A stretch of 5,322 nt of DNA from Oligoflexia bacterium (GTDB taxonomy: Bacteria; Bdellovibrionota; UBA1018). The DNA lies in contig JANXTV010000037.1 in the NCBI GenBank assembly GCA_025352185.1, forward strand, positions 1-5,322, given 5' to 3'. Made by a program: the position numbers and the translations under genes. Numbering within the stretch: position 1 is the stretch's first letter; the number at the start of each line of letters is the position of its first letter. A model generated the notes under the pieces. It saw only the letters and a list, made by a program, of their open reading frames with translations, was not told the DNA's origin and did no database searches. Shown here in pieces: positions 1-5,322 of the stretch.

Positions 1-924
1 GTGGCGTACGCGAGCCATCGGCAGAACCGTACGTTTCTGCCGCCGAAAGATTACTCCCCGCTCGCCGTCACTCGCTCGGATGACTTTCCCACCGAGATGC
101 CGCCGGGTGACTACGAAGTGGCCGTATTTGAAAACCTCTTCCCTTCCTTTACGGAAGCAGCCCACGGATCGCCCGAACTTTCCGTGCCGACCGAACCCGC
201 GAAGGGCGTATGCGAAGTCATCGTATTCACGCAAGACGCAGACGCATCGCTCGCTAGCCTACCAATAGACCGAGTAAGACTCATTCTCGAAGTGATCGCG
301 AAACGCTCACGAGAACTCGGGGAACGAAATGACGTGAAATACGTTCTCCCGTTCGAAAACCGCGGAGTCGAAATGGGAGTGACCCTCCACCATCCCCACG
401 GCCAGATTTATGCGTACCCTTTTATTCCACCCGAACCGGCTAAAATGATCGCCCAGATGAAAACTCATTTCGAAAGGGCGGGCCGGGGTTTACTCGAGGA
501 GATGATCCAGAACGAAATTCGCGGCGAAATCCGAATGATCGCCCGCTCGGAAAGCGCGGTGGCGTTCATTCCAGTCTGCGCCCGCTATCCTTACGAAACC
601 TGGATCGCACCGATTCGGCCGGTCGCCTACCTCCACGACTTACTCCCGGAAGAGTTCGAGAGTCTAGCTCTAGTCCTAAAGGAAACGCTCACGAAACATG
701 AAAAACTCTGGGAACGCCCGCAGCCCTATCTAATGGTGCTCTACCAAGCTCCCTACGACGGCCTCGCGCACCCGGAGGCGCACGTTCATTTCCAAATCTA
801 TCCGCCGTACCGCACGAAAGATCGTTTAAAGTACCTCGCGGGAACGGAGCTCGGAGCGGGAGTTTTTATAAACGATAGCCTCCCGGAAGAAAAGGCACGC
901 GAGTTACGGGAAGGATTCTTATGA
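1..924 (+). CDS. galT: Galactose-1-phosphate uridylyltransferase, 5' end missing
   Basis: GalT transfers UMP from UDP-glucose to galactose-1-phosphate, the second step of the cytosolic Leloir pathway. Numbering below is from the first codon in the window. The nucleophile motif HPHGQ is at 131-135, with His133 matching the E. coli nucleophile His166. FENRG at 118-122 and the C-terminal HVHFQIYPP at 261-269 are also family landmarks. The end (LKYLAGTELGAGVFIND, 276-292) is typical of GalT. The frame is open from base 1. The GTG there is probably not the start: GalT normally has roughly 20-30 more residues ahead, and the 'VAYASHRQNRTFLPP' beginning resembles the usual internal 'WV..SxxRxxRP' segment. 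So this is a 5'-partial gene. Several recalled zinc and iron ligands are replaced (see findings). It overlaps galK by four bases (ATGA). Identity is near certain; the start is outside the window. Confidence 0.95.
   Translation: MAYASHRQNRTFLPPKDYSPLAVTRSDDFPTEMPPGDYEVAVFENLFPSFTEAAHGSPELSVPTEPAKGVCEVIVFTQDADASLASLPIDRVRLILEVIAKRSRELGERNDVKYVLPFENRGVEMGVTLHHPHGQIYAYPFIPPEPAKMIAQMKTHFERAGRGLLEEMIQNEIRGEIRMIARSESAVAFIPVCARYPYETWIAPIRPVAYLHDLLPEEFESLALVLKETLTKHEKLWERPQPYLMVLYQAPYDGLAHPEAHVHFQIYPPYRTKDRLKYLAGTELGAGVFINDSLPEEKARELREGFL
911..915 (+). promoter_or_regulatory. Ribosome binding site of galK
   Basis: AAGGA, preceded by GGG, lies five bases before the galK ATG at 921 and inside the last codons of galT. 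It supports that start and fits translation of galK from the same message as galT. Confidence 0.75.
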
Positions 925-2030
925 ATCACGAAATAATATCGGCTAACCCAGCTTCGTTTTCAGCGACTGCGCACGGTCGCGTAAACCTCATCGGCGAACA
1001 CACCGATTATAATGGCGGATGGGTCCTTCCCACCGCCATTCCCCAATCCACTCGGGTCGTCATCACTCCGCGATCAGATCGCCGGGTTTGTTTGCGTGCC
1101 CAACCCGACCCCGACTCGGGACAAGAGCGAAGCGTCGACTATACGCTCGGAGAGGAACGAAAAGAAAAGGACTGGGCCGACTATATTCGGGGGGCAACGG
1201 TGCTCCTCGCTGAACGCGGATTTAAGTTTCGGGGATTTACGGCTACGATTACGTCGAGCGTTCCCGAGGGCAGCGGCCTTTCTTCGAGCGCCGCTCTGGA
1301 AATGAGTTTTCTCCACGCGATGCGTACGGCGTTTCAGCTACGTTTTGATGATCTAGAGAAGGCCCGATTCGGTCAGGCGATCGAAAATGATTTCGTGGGA
1401 GCGCGAATCGGAATCATGGATCAGATGGCCTGCAGCTTCGCGAGTGCGGGCGAAGCTCTCTTCCTCGATACTCGCGACTTAAATTACGAACGGGTCGCCC
1501 TCCCGCCGACGTTTGAAATGATTGTGATTAACTCCGGACTCGCGCACCAAAATTCGGGGGGCGACTATAATCAACGCCGGGCGGAATGTGAGGAAGCGTG
1601 CACGCGGCTGGAAATCCACTCGCTGCGGGATCTCGGGACGGACGGACTCGCCCGGATCGACGCACTTCCGGAACCCTTTCGAAAGCGAGCTCGCCACGTC
1701 TTCACCGAAAATGCCCGAGTGCATAAGGCGGTAGCCGCAATTCGCGCGGCCGATCCACACGCACTCGGTCGTCTCTTCTACGAATCCCACCAATCGATGC
1801 GGGATGACTACGCCGTTTCGATTTCGGAAATCGACATCCTGGTCGATCTTTGCCGAGAAGAACGAAAGATTTTCGGGGCCCGCCTCACGGGCGGCGGATT
1901 TGGCGGCTCGATCGTCGCAATTTGTGAACCCGGCGAAGCCGCGGCACTCGGTAAGCGCGTCTCGGAACGCTACGCCCGCGCTACCAATATCCAGCCCACC
2001 CTACTCGTCCCGGAGCCAAGTTATGAATAA
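921..2030 (+). CDS. galK: Galactokinase
   Basis: GalK is a GHMP-family kinase that phosphorylates alpha-D-galactose at C1 with ATP, giving the substrate of GalT; it is cytosolic. The protein has 369 residues, slightly below the usual 380-390. All three family motifs are present: GRVNLIGEHTDYNGG at 19-33, the ATP-binding loop VPEGSGLSSSAA at 114-125, and GARLTGGGFGGS at 319-330. By comparison with characterised galactokinases, Arg20 and Asp167 (in GIMDQ, 165-169) are the catalytic pair, and Glu26, His27 and Asp29 contact the sugar. No key residue is missing, so it should be active. The ATG overlaps the galT stop as ATGA and has a good Shine-Dalgarno. The gene's own stop overlaps the start of the downstream M24 gene by eight bases. 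No galE or galM is visible in the window. Confidence 0.97.
   Translation: MNHEIISANPASFSATAHGRVNLIGEHTDYNGGWVLPTAIPQSTRVVITPRSDRRVCLRAQPDPDSGQERSVDYTLGEERKEKDWADYIRGATVLLAERGFKFRGFTATITSSVPEGSGLSSSAALEMSFLHAMRTAFQLRFDDLEKARFGQAIENDFVGARIGIMDQMACSFASAGEALFLDTRDLNYERVALPPTFEMIVINSGLAHQNSGGDYNQRRAECEEACTRLEIHSLRDLGTDGLARIDALPEPFRKRARHVFTENARVHKAVAAIRAADPHALGRLFYESHQSMRDDYAVSISEIDILVDLCREERKIFGARLTGGGFGGSIVAICEPGEAAALGKRVSERYARATNIQPTLLVPEPSYE
2012..2015 (+). promoter_or_regulatory. Ribosome binding site that fixes the M24 gene start
   Basis: GGAG lies seven bases before the ATG at 2023, within the last codons of galK. It decides between this start and an in-frame ATG at 1804, which would overlap galK by more than 220 bases. 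The sequence after 2023 is also where M24-like N-terminal homology begins. Confidence 0.7.
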
Positions 2031-3105
2031 CCTATCAGTAAAAATAGAAAAGGTTCGTCAGGTGATCGGCGAATTTTATCTCGCCGGAGTCCGTCTCCGC
2101 GGAGTGGATTGGTTCTCATGGGCTACGGACGGTGGAGATAGTGCCGTCATTTTCTCGAGCGAAATAGGCATCGCGGAAGTCCTCATCACCCCGGACCGAG
2201 CCTACGTGCTCACGAACGATATCGAACGTGACCGTTTAGTCGAAGAGGAAGTTCCGGAAGCGTACGCAGTGAAAGCATTCCCCTGGGAAAACCTCGAGGC
2301 GATAAATCAATTTATACGGTCGGTCGCTACCGCTTCCGGGCGAATGATCGCGAGCGATCGGCCGACCGGAAGAGAGTGTGCGCTCCCCGAAAAACTGATC
2401 GAACTAAAACGGGGTCTCGCTCCGGACGAAATCGCGCGGTACTTTAGTCTCGGAAACGATGCCGCGAGTGCAATGACGGAATCCCTCGCGGCGGCCACTC
2501 CCGAAATGACCGAAGTCGAACTCGCCGGAATCGGCGCCAAGGCACTGTGGGCGCGAGGAATTCATCCGCTCCTCACTCTCGTCGGCGGTGAATCGCGGGT
2601 AGAACGTTTTCGCCACCCGGTCGCGACCGAAGCCCCCCTGGGTGAACGGGCGATGATGGTATTCTGTGGGAGACGCGGGGGACTCTTCGCGAATCTCACG
2701 CGCCAGATTTTCTTCCGCCCCCTCCAGGAGTCTGAGCTCCAGGCCATAAAGGTCGTGACGAAGGTCGAGGCGGAAGCCTTCGCGGGAATGCGCGCGGGAA
2801 AGACGCTGGCAGAAATTTACGCCCTGCTTGGAAATCGGTACGAAGCGCTGGGACACGGGCCAGAAATTCGAAAACACCATCAGGGCGGACCGACCGGCTA
2901 CCTCTCACGCGAGTCGATCGCCGTTCCCGGAAATCACTGGAAGTGTCGCCCGAATGTCGCCTACGCCTGGAATCCTTCGCTGCCCGGAATTAAAATCGAA
3001 GATACGGTTTTGCTTAACGAGCAAAATGAAATTGAGGTTCTTACGCACGATCCCGAATGGCCAGCCTACGAGGATGGAAGACCGACTCCTTGGGTGAGGG
3101 CTTAA
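2023..3105 (+). CDS. M24-fold (aminopeptidase P/creatinase-like) protein with degenerate metal site
   Basis: The 360-residue protein has the two-part layout of creatinase/prolidase proteins: an N-terminal domain (about 1-125), a linker beginning LIELKR (125-130), and a C-terminal 'pita-bread' domain (about 140-340). There is no signal peptide, so it is likely cytosolic. True M24 peptidases bind two metals through Asp, Asp, His, Glu, Glu. Here the first-Asp region reads VFCGRRGGL (213-221), the second Asp of the usual 'D-x-T-R' is Asn224 in NLTR, and the first Glu region reads AWNPSLPG (315-322). A His (HHQGGPTGY, 285-293) and the last Glu (Glu326 in IEDTVLL) remain. I recall similar 'HHQGGPTGY ... 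WNPS ... EDT' proteins annotated as M24 peptidases in other bacteria, so this is probably a divergent subfamily, not a decayed gene; the frame is intact. It may be a non-peptidase, or use altered chemistry. It overlaps galK by eight bases and is the last gene of the operon here. Substrate and role are unknown. Confidence 0.85.
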   Translation: MNNLSVKIEKVRQVIGEFYLAGVRLRGVDWFSWATDGGDSAVIFSSEIGIAEVLITPDRAYVLTNDIERDRLVEEEVPEAYAVKAFPWENLEAINQFIRSVATASGRMIASDRPTGRECALPEKLIELKRGLAPDEIARYFSLGNDAASAMTESLAAATPEMTEVELAGIGAKALWARGIHPLLTLVGGESRVERFRHPVATEAPLGERAMMVFCGRRGGLFANLTRQIFFRPLQESELQAIKVVTKVEAEAFAGMRAGKTLAEIYALLGNRYEALGHGPEIRKHHQGGPTGYLSRESIAVPGNHWKCRPNVAYAWNPSLPGIKIEDTVLLNEQNEIEVLTHDPEWPAYEDGRPTPWVRA

Positions 3106-3133
3106 CCCCGTAAGTGATGTATAACTGCAAGTC

Positions 3134-3170
3134 CGTCGGGAAACGCCATTAGGTTGTCGATTTTCCGACG
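3134..3170 (+). other. Stem-loop downstream of the gal operon
   Basis: CGTCGGGAAA (3134-3143) pairs with TTTTCCGACG (3161-3170) to form a 10-bp stem with one G-T wobble and a 17-base loop, starting 28 bases after the M24 stop codon. No T-run follows (next bases are TTGGG), so it is not a classic Rho-independent terminator. It could protect the 3' end of the operon message or mark a processing site. Apart from this hairpin and the AT-rich stretch after 3183, I see nothing else in 3106-3259. Confidence 0.5.
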
Positions 3171-3182
3171 TTGGGAAGATCT

Positions 3183-3217
3183 GTGAAATAATTTCGATTT
3201 ATTTGTAATTTAATTTC
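3183..3217 (+). promoter_or_regulatory. AT-rich stretch, possible promoter for the 3276 gene
   Basis: This is the most AT-rich run of the window and lies between a probable operon end and a monocistronic gene. TGTAAT (3204-3209) and TTTAAT (3209-3214) each match five of six bases of TATAAT, but no convincing -35 box sits at the right distance. Position and composition are the main support, so the exact promoter is not assigned. Confidence 0.25.
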
Positions 3218-3259
3218 GGTCTCCCCCACTCACCTGAATAGAGATTTTAAACATAGATA

Positions 3260-3267
3260 AAGGGGAG
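3260..3267 (+). promoter_or_regulatory. Strong ribosome binding site of the 3276 gene
   Basis: AAGGGGAG lies eight bases before the ATG at 3276. It is the strongest Shine-Dalgarno in the window and is the main evidence that the following reading frame, and not the overlapping one at 3296, is the real gene. Confidence 0.75.
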
Positions 3268-3275
3268 CCTTCCGG

Positions 3276-3767
3276 ATGAATTCAGTGATTCAAAAATGGG
3301 TGATCATATTGACTCTATTTTTTTCCACAGAGGCCGCTCAGGCCAGTCCCCTCGCCGAAAACCGGTGGACTCTGGGATGGTCCAGTACGAGTACGTTCAC
3401 CACATCCGATTCGTTAAACATCGGCCATACCTTTCAGAATTCATCGGTCGATTCGTTGATTGCGATCCCGAGCTGGGAAAAGAACTTCTCCTGGACGCTC
3501 GGTGGGGTCTGGAAATGGAATATCGCCGGGACCTTGGCGAAGGGAATTCATTTGGGTCCATTAGCGGGCATCGGAGAATCCTCGAGTGCCCATTTTTTCT
3601 TCGTCGGGGCGACCGTGGGGGTTCACTATGCCATCGACGACTTCGTCATTTTTTCCTTCGACGGAGGTCCCACTTTTAATTCTTATCGAGGCGGCGAAAT
3701 AGTGAACTTCCAGCTTAAGCCGTTCGGTACTTTACTGGGGTTTGGAGTTCACGTCCTTCTTCAATGA
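3276..3767 (+). CDS. Exported small protein, likely outer-membrane beta-barrel-like, unknown function
   Basis: I do not recognise this 163-residue protein. Residues 1-23 look like a Sec signal peptide: short polar start with Lys7, hydrophobic core WVIILTLFF, and an AQA cleavage site before Ser24. The mature part (about 140 residues) is rich in Ser, Thr, Gly, Phe and Trp. It shows alternating short strands separated by turns, for example WTLGWSSTSTF (31-41), FSWTLGGVWKWNIAG (71-85), HFFFVGATVGVHYAI (106-120), FVIFSFDGGPTF (123-134) and a final FGTLLGFGVHVLLQ (150-163). That pattern suits a small outer-membrane barrel, although the last residue is Gln instead of the usual aromatic. The gene has its own strong Shine-Dalgarno and stands alone between two non-coding gaps. 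Hand-counted GC over 3301-3720 is 217 of 420 (about 52%), clearly lower than the operon before it. A soluble periplasmic beta protein is the alternative. Confidence 0.8.
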   Translation: MNSVIQKWVIILTLFFSTEAAQASPLAENRWTLGWSSTSTFTTSDSLNIGHTFQNSSVDSLIAIPSWEKNFSWTLGGVWKWNIAGTLAKGIHLGPLAGIGESSSAHFFFVGATVGVHYAIDDFVIFSFDGGPTFNSYRGGEIVNFQLKPFGTLLGFGVHVLLQ

Positions 3768-3856
3768 GGTAACTCAGGGAATCGGTTCATTGTAGAGCTC
3801 GAACCACGCGGAAGAAGCCAATGGCGTTTAAAAGTGATGCGATTCCGAGGTTCTTT

Positions 3857-3957
3857 TTCTATGGGCCGGGAGGGTGGCTAACTCCCTGAATTTTATCGAA
3901 ATAGAAGGCCCGCCTAAAGGGGTCCCGTAAATCGAGGTCTCGGCTAATAGTTACGGG
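3857..3957 (+). repeat. Cluster of inverted repeats in the 3768-4038 gap
   Basis: This part of the 271-base gap between genes holds several short inverted repeats: TTCTAT (3857-3862) with ATAGAA (3901-3906), GGGCC (3863-3867) with GGCCC (3907-3911), GGGAG (3868-3872) with CTCCC (3882-3886), and CCCGTAA (3924-3930) with TTACGGG (3951-3957). The first two pairs cross each other, so they could form a pseudoknot or exclude one another. The stretch may be the 3' untranslated region of the preceding gene, a leader, or a small RNA ending at the terminator that follows. It matches no RNA family I can name. Positions 3768-3856 show only a weak GGTTC/GAACC pair (3784-3805). Confidence 0.35.
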
Positions 3958-3969
3958 TAGTTACCGAAG

Positions 3970-4016
3970 ACCGAGGGAAAGTGCGGAGTAGGCTTTACCT
4001 CGGTTTCTTTTTTCTC
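3970..4016 (+). terminator. Rho-independent terminator
   Basis: ACCGAGG (3970-3976) pairs perfectly with CCTCGGT (3998-4004). After a one-base mismatch the stem continues with AAAG (3978-3981) and CTTT (3993-3996) around an 11-base loop. The T-rich tract TTCTTTTTTCTC (4005-4016) follows directly. It would end transcripts coming from the 3276 gene, or a short RNA from the gap, just before the M13 gene. The upstream segment GGTCTCGG (3936-3943) could pair with CCGAAGACC (3964-3972) and compete for the 5' arm. Confidence 0.75.
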
Positions 4017-4035
4017 GGTGCTTCGATATAGCACC
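4017..4035 (+). promoter_or_regulatory. Perfect dyad and possible -10 box directly before the M13 start
   Basis: GGTGCT (4017-4022) and AGCACC (4030-4035) form a perfect 6-bp inverted repeat around seven bases, ending three bases before the ATG at 4039. It overlaps TATAGC (4027-4032), a possible -10 element that would place the transcript start at about the A of the ATG. No good -35 element is seen. The dyad may be an operator or an RNA hairpin covering the place where a ribosome binding site should be. Confidence 0.4.
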
Positions 4036-4038
4036 CCC

Positions 4039-5322
4039 ATGAAAAAATATTTGGTTTGCTTGGCCCTGGGCCTGCTCGTTTCCTCGGTCGCCTCCGCCTC
4101 GAAGCTGCCCGTCATTCCGGAAATTCTCGACGCCACCGCGCTGAAAGCCGTCGAACCCTGCGGCGATTTCTATCAGTTTGCGTGCGGGAGCTGGATCGAC
4201 CGGACTGTGATCCCTTCCGATCGGAGTTCGATTTACCATCAGAGCTCGGGCCTAAGCGATAAGACCGATCTGGTCCTTCACGATATTCTCTTCGCCTATT
4301 CGAAAGGCGATTTCCGCGTGAAAGCAACTTACGCGAAACTCCTCGGCGACCAGTACGCGAGCTGCATGTCCCGGAGCGCTACCGCGGAAAAGTCGAAAGC
4401 CATCCTGGATGCGGAACTTGCGGAAATCGGTGGGGTTGCTGACAGCGCCGCGTTCGCGGAACGGCTCGCGGCTCTGCATATTATGGGATCGGGCGGACTT
4501 TTCGGATTCGCGTCCGGCGTGGATCCGAATGACTCGAAGCGGATGATCGCTATCGCCGCCGCGGGTGGGATGTCCCTTCCCGATAAAGACTATTACTTAA
4601 AAACGGACACGAAATCCCTCGAAGTGATCGCGAAATTTGAGACCTACGTCGCCGATCTCTTTGTCCTAAACGGGATGGCTCGCCCAGCGGCCACCCAGGC
4701 CTCGTCGACCATTTTCGAAATCGAAAAGTTCCTCGCGACGAAAGCGCTCCCCCTGGATGAACGCTACGACCCGGCGAAGACGAATCACCCGATCAAGCGG
4801 ACCGATTTCGTGGCCCTCGCCCCGGCCTTCGACTGGAACGCCTATTTCGGCGCGCTCGGACTTAAGGACGTCACCGAACTGAACGTGTCCGAGCCGGACT
4901 TCTACCGGAATCTGAGCGACGTCTTTTCGAAATGGAAGCTTGAGGACCTGAAGACCTATTTGAAGTGGAATTTACTGAATCGCGCCGCGATGTCCGCGAG
5001 TCCGGAGAGCGAAGCGCTTGCGTTCGGATTCTGGAATCGATACTTAAACGGGCAGAAGGTCCCCCGTGCGAAATCGAAGGACTGCACAGACCGGATCGAG
5101 TCGAGCCTCGGCTATGCGCTCGCGGAAGCGTACGTCAGTAAAATCGAAAGCGCGGCGATTAAAAAACGAGTGGAAGCCATGATCCTGCAGATTAAGGCAG
5201 CATTCGCGGCGGATCTCGATCGACTCTCGCACGGCGAAGGCGCGTGGATGGACGAAGCCACCGCGAAAGCCGCGGTCGAAAAGCTTTCCCTCCTGGGACA
5301 GAAGGTCGGCGCTCCCGATCGC
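4039..5322 (+). CDS. M13 family zinc metallopeptidase (neprilysin/PepO type), 3' end missing
   Basis: The first 428 residues of an exported oligopeptidase are present; family members run to about 630-750 residues. Residues 1-20 form a Sec signal peptide (Lys2, Lys3, hydrophobic core, ASA before Ser21) with no lipobox, so it should act in the periplasm or outside. The M13 N-terminal domain follows: PCGDFYQFACGSW (40-52), YASCM (106-110), LPDKDYYL (180-187), YLKWNLLNRA (307-316), FWNRYLNGQ (331-339), LGYALAEAYV (357-366) and WMDEATAKAAVEKL (403-416), matching human neprilysin segments in order. Cys109 and Cys349 align with a known neprilysin disulfide; Cys41 and Cys49 should pair with C-terminal cysteines outside the window. 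The catalytic HExxH and NAYY motifs also lie beyond the end, so activity cannot be judged. The ATG at 4039 gives an ideal signal peptide but has no Shine-Dalgarno. An in-frame GTG at 4018 would add seven residues and also lacks one. A terminator directly upstream suggests a separate transcript. Confidence 0.93.
   Translation, partial: MKKYLVCLALGLLVSSVASASKLPVIPEILDATALKAVEPCGDFYQFACGSWIDRTVIPSDRSSIYHQSSGLSDKTDLVLHDILFAYSKGDFRVKATYAKLLGDQYASCMSRSATAEKSKAILDAELAEIGGVADSAAFAERLAALHIMGSGGLFGFASGVDPNDSKRMIAIAAAGGMSLPDKDYYLKTDTKSLEVIAKFETYVADLFVLNGMARPAATQASSTIFEIEKFLATKALPLDERYDPAKTNHPIKRTDFVALAPAFDWNAYFGALGLKDVTELNVSEPDFYRNLSDVFSKWKLEDLKTYLKWNLLNRAAMSASPESEALAFGFWNRYLNGQKVPRAKSKDCTDRIESSLGYALAEAYVSKIESAAIKKRVEAMILQIKAAFAADLDRLSHGEGAWMDEATAKAAVEKLSLLGQKVGAPDR

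Noticed and set aside
1804..2022. In-frame upstream extension of the M24 gene to an ATG at 1804
   Set aside because: It would overlap galK by more than 220 bases, lacks a Shine-Dalgarno, and its residues look like out-of-frame galK. The ATG at 2023 has GGAG at the right distance and starts where the family homology starts.
1074..2908. Several minus-strand and alternate plus-strand open frames inside galK and the M24 gene
   Set aside because: They are rich in Arg, Ser and Pro without family motifs, lie wholly within well-supported genes, and reflect the low stop-codon frequency of GC-rich DNA.
3296..3679. A 127-residue plus-strand frame overlapping the exported-protein gene
   Set aside because: It is Arg- and His-rich and low in recognisable pattern. 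The frame from 3276 has both the strong ribosome binding site and a clean signal peptide.
3791..3806. GAGCTCGAACC, reading as a tRNA T-arm on the minus strand
   Set aside because: The flanking bases do not form a T-stem and no acceptor, anticodon or D-arm can be drawn around it.
3768..3881. A stop-free run in frame after the stop codon of the 3276 gene, suggesting read-through or a frameshifted tail
   Set aside because: The barrel-like protein appears complete at its own stop. A run of about 38 codons is unremarkable at this base composition, and its Arg/Gly-rich translation does not continue the barrel pattern.
3821..3889. A 22-codon frame (starting MAFKSDAIPR) with a weak purine-rich stretch upstream
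   Set aside because: It is very short, has no recognisable pattern and lies in a region full of inverted repeats, so I cannot support it as a gene.
3863..3925. Faint resemblance to a cobalamin riboswitch (GGGA...GGTGG...CTCCC...CCCGCC)
   Set aside because: The conserved GCCACTG box is absent, spacing is wrong, and the downstream peptidase gene has no link to B12.
4018..4038. GTG at 4018 as an alternative start for the M13 peptidase
   Set aside because: It has no Shine-Dalgarno, lies inside the dyad, and adds seven residues to an already well-formed signal peptide. It cannot be wholly excluded without transcript mapping.
3961..4479. Minus-strand frames opposite the start of the M13 gene
   Set aside because: They are Arg-rich shadows of a clearly homologous plus-strand gene and have no family motifs.

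Overview
The window looks like ordinary chromosome from a Gram-negative bacterium. Three of the four proteins after galK support this: one has a signal peptide plus short amphipathic strands like an outer-membrane barrel, and another is an exported M13 metallopeptidase. Base composition is GC-rich in the main genes (152 of 240 bases, about 63%, by hand count over 2521-2760). I cannot place the organism more closely, and I see no transposase, integrase, CRISPR array, rRNA or tRNA.

Layout. (1) Positions 1-3105 hold a tightly packed plus-strand operon: the 3' part of galT (galactose-1-phosphate uridylyltransferase, its beginning cut off by the window edge), galK (galactokinase), and an M24-fold (creatinase/aminopeptidase P-like) protein. 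Each gene overlaps the previous stop (4 and 8 bases), so the three are probably translationally coupled. GalK and GalT perform the first two committed steps of the Leloir pathway. The M24 protein has lost most of the residues that hold the two metal ions in true M24 peptidases, so its role is unclear. (2) Positions 3106-3275 are non-coding, with one 10-bp stem-loop and an AT-rich stretch that may hold a promoter. (3) Positions 3276-3767 encode a 163-residue exported protein of unknown function, lower in GC (about 52% by hand count over 3301-3720). (4) Positions 3768-4038 are non-coding and rich in inverted repeats. They end in a convincing Rho-independent terminator (stem 3970-4004, T-rich tail to 4016) and a perfect 6-bp dyad that stops three bases before the next start codon. 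(5) Position 4039 to the window end is the N-terminal part of an exported M13 (neprilysin/PepO family) metallopeptidase; its zinc-binding HExxH motif would lie just beyond the window.

No clearly new multi-gene system is visible. The best leads are the degenerate M24 protein fixed in the galactose operon, a GalT that lacks most recalled structural metal ligands, and the terminator/dyad arrangement ahead of the M13 gene, which has no recognisable Shine-Dalgarno sequence.
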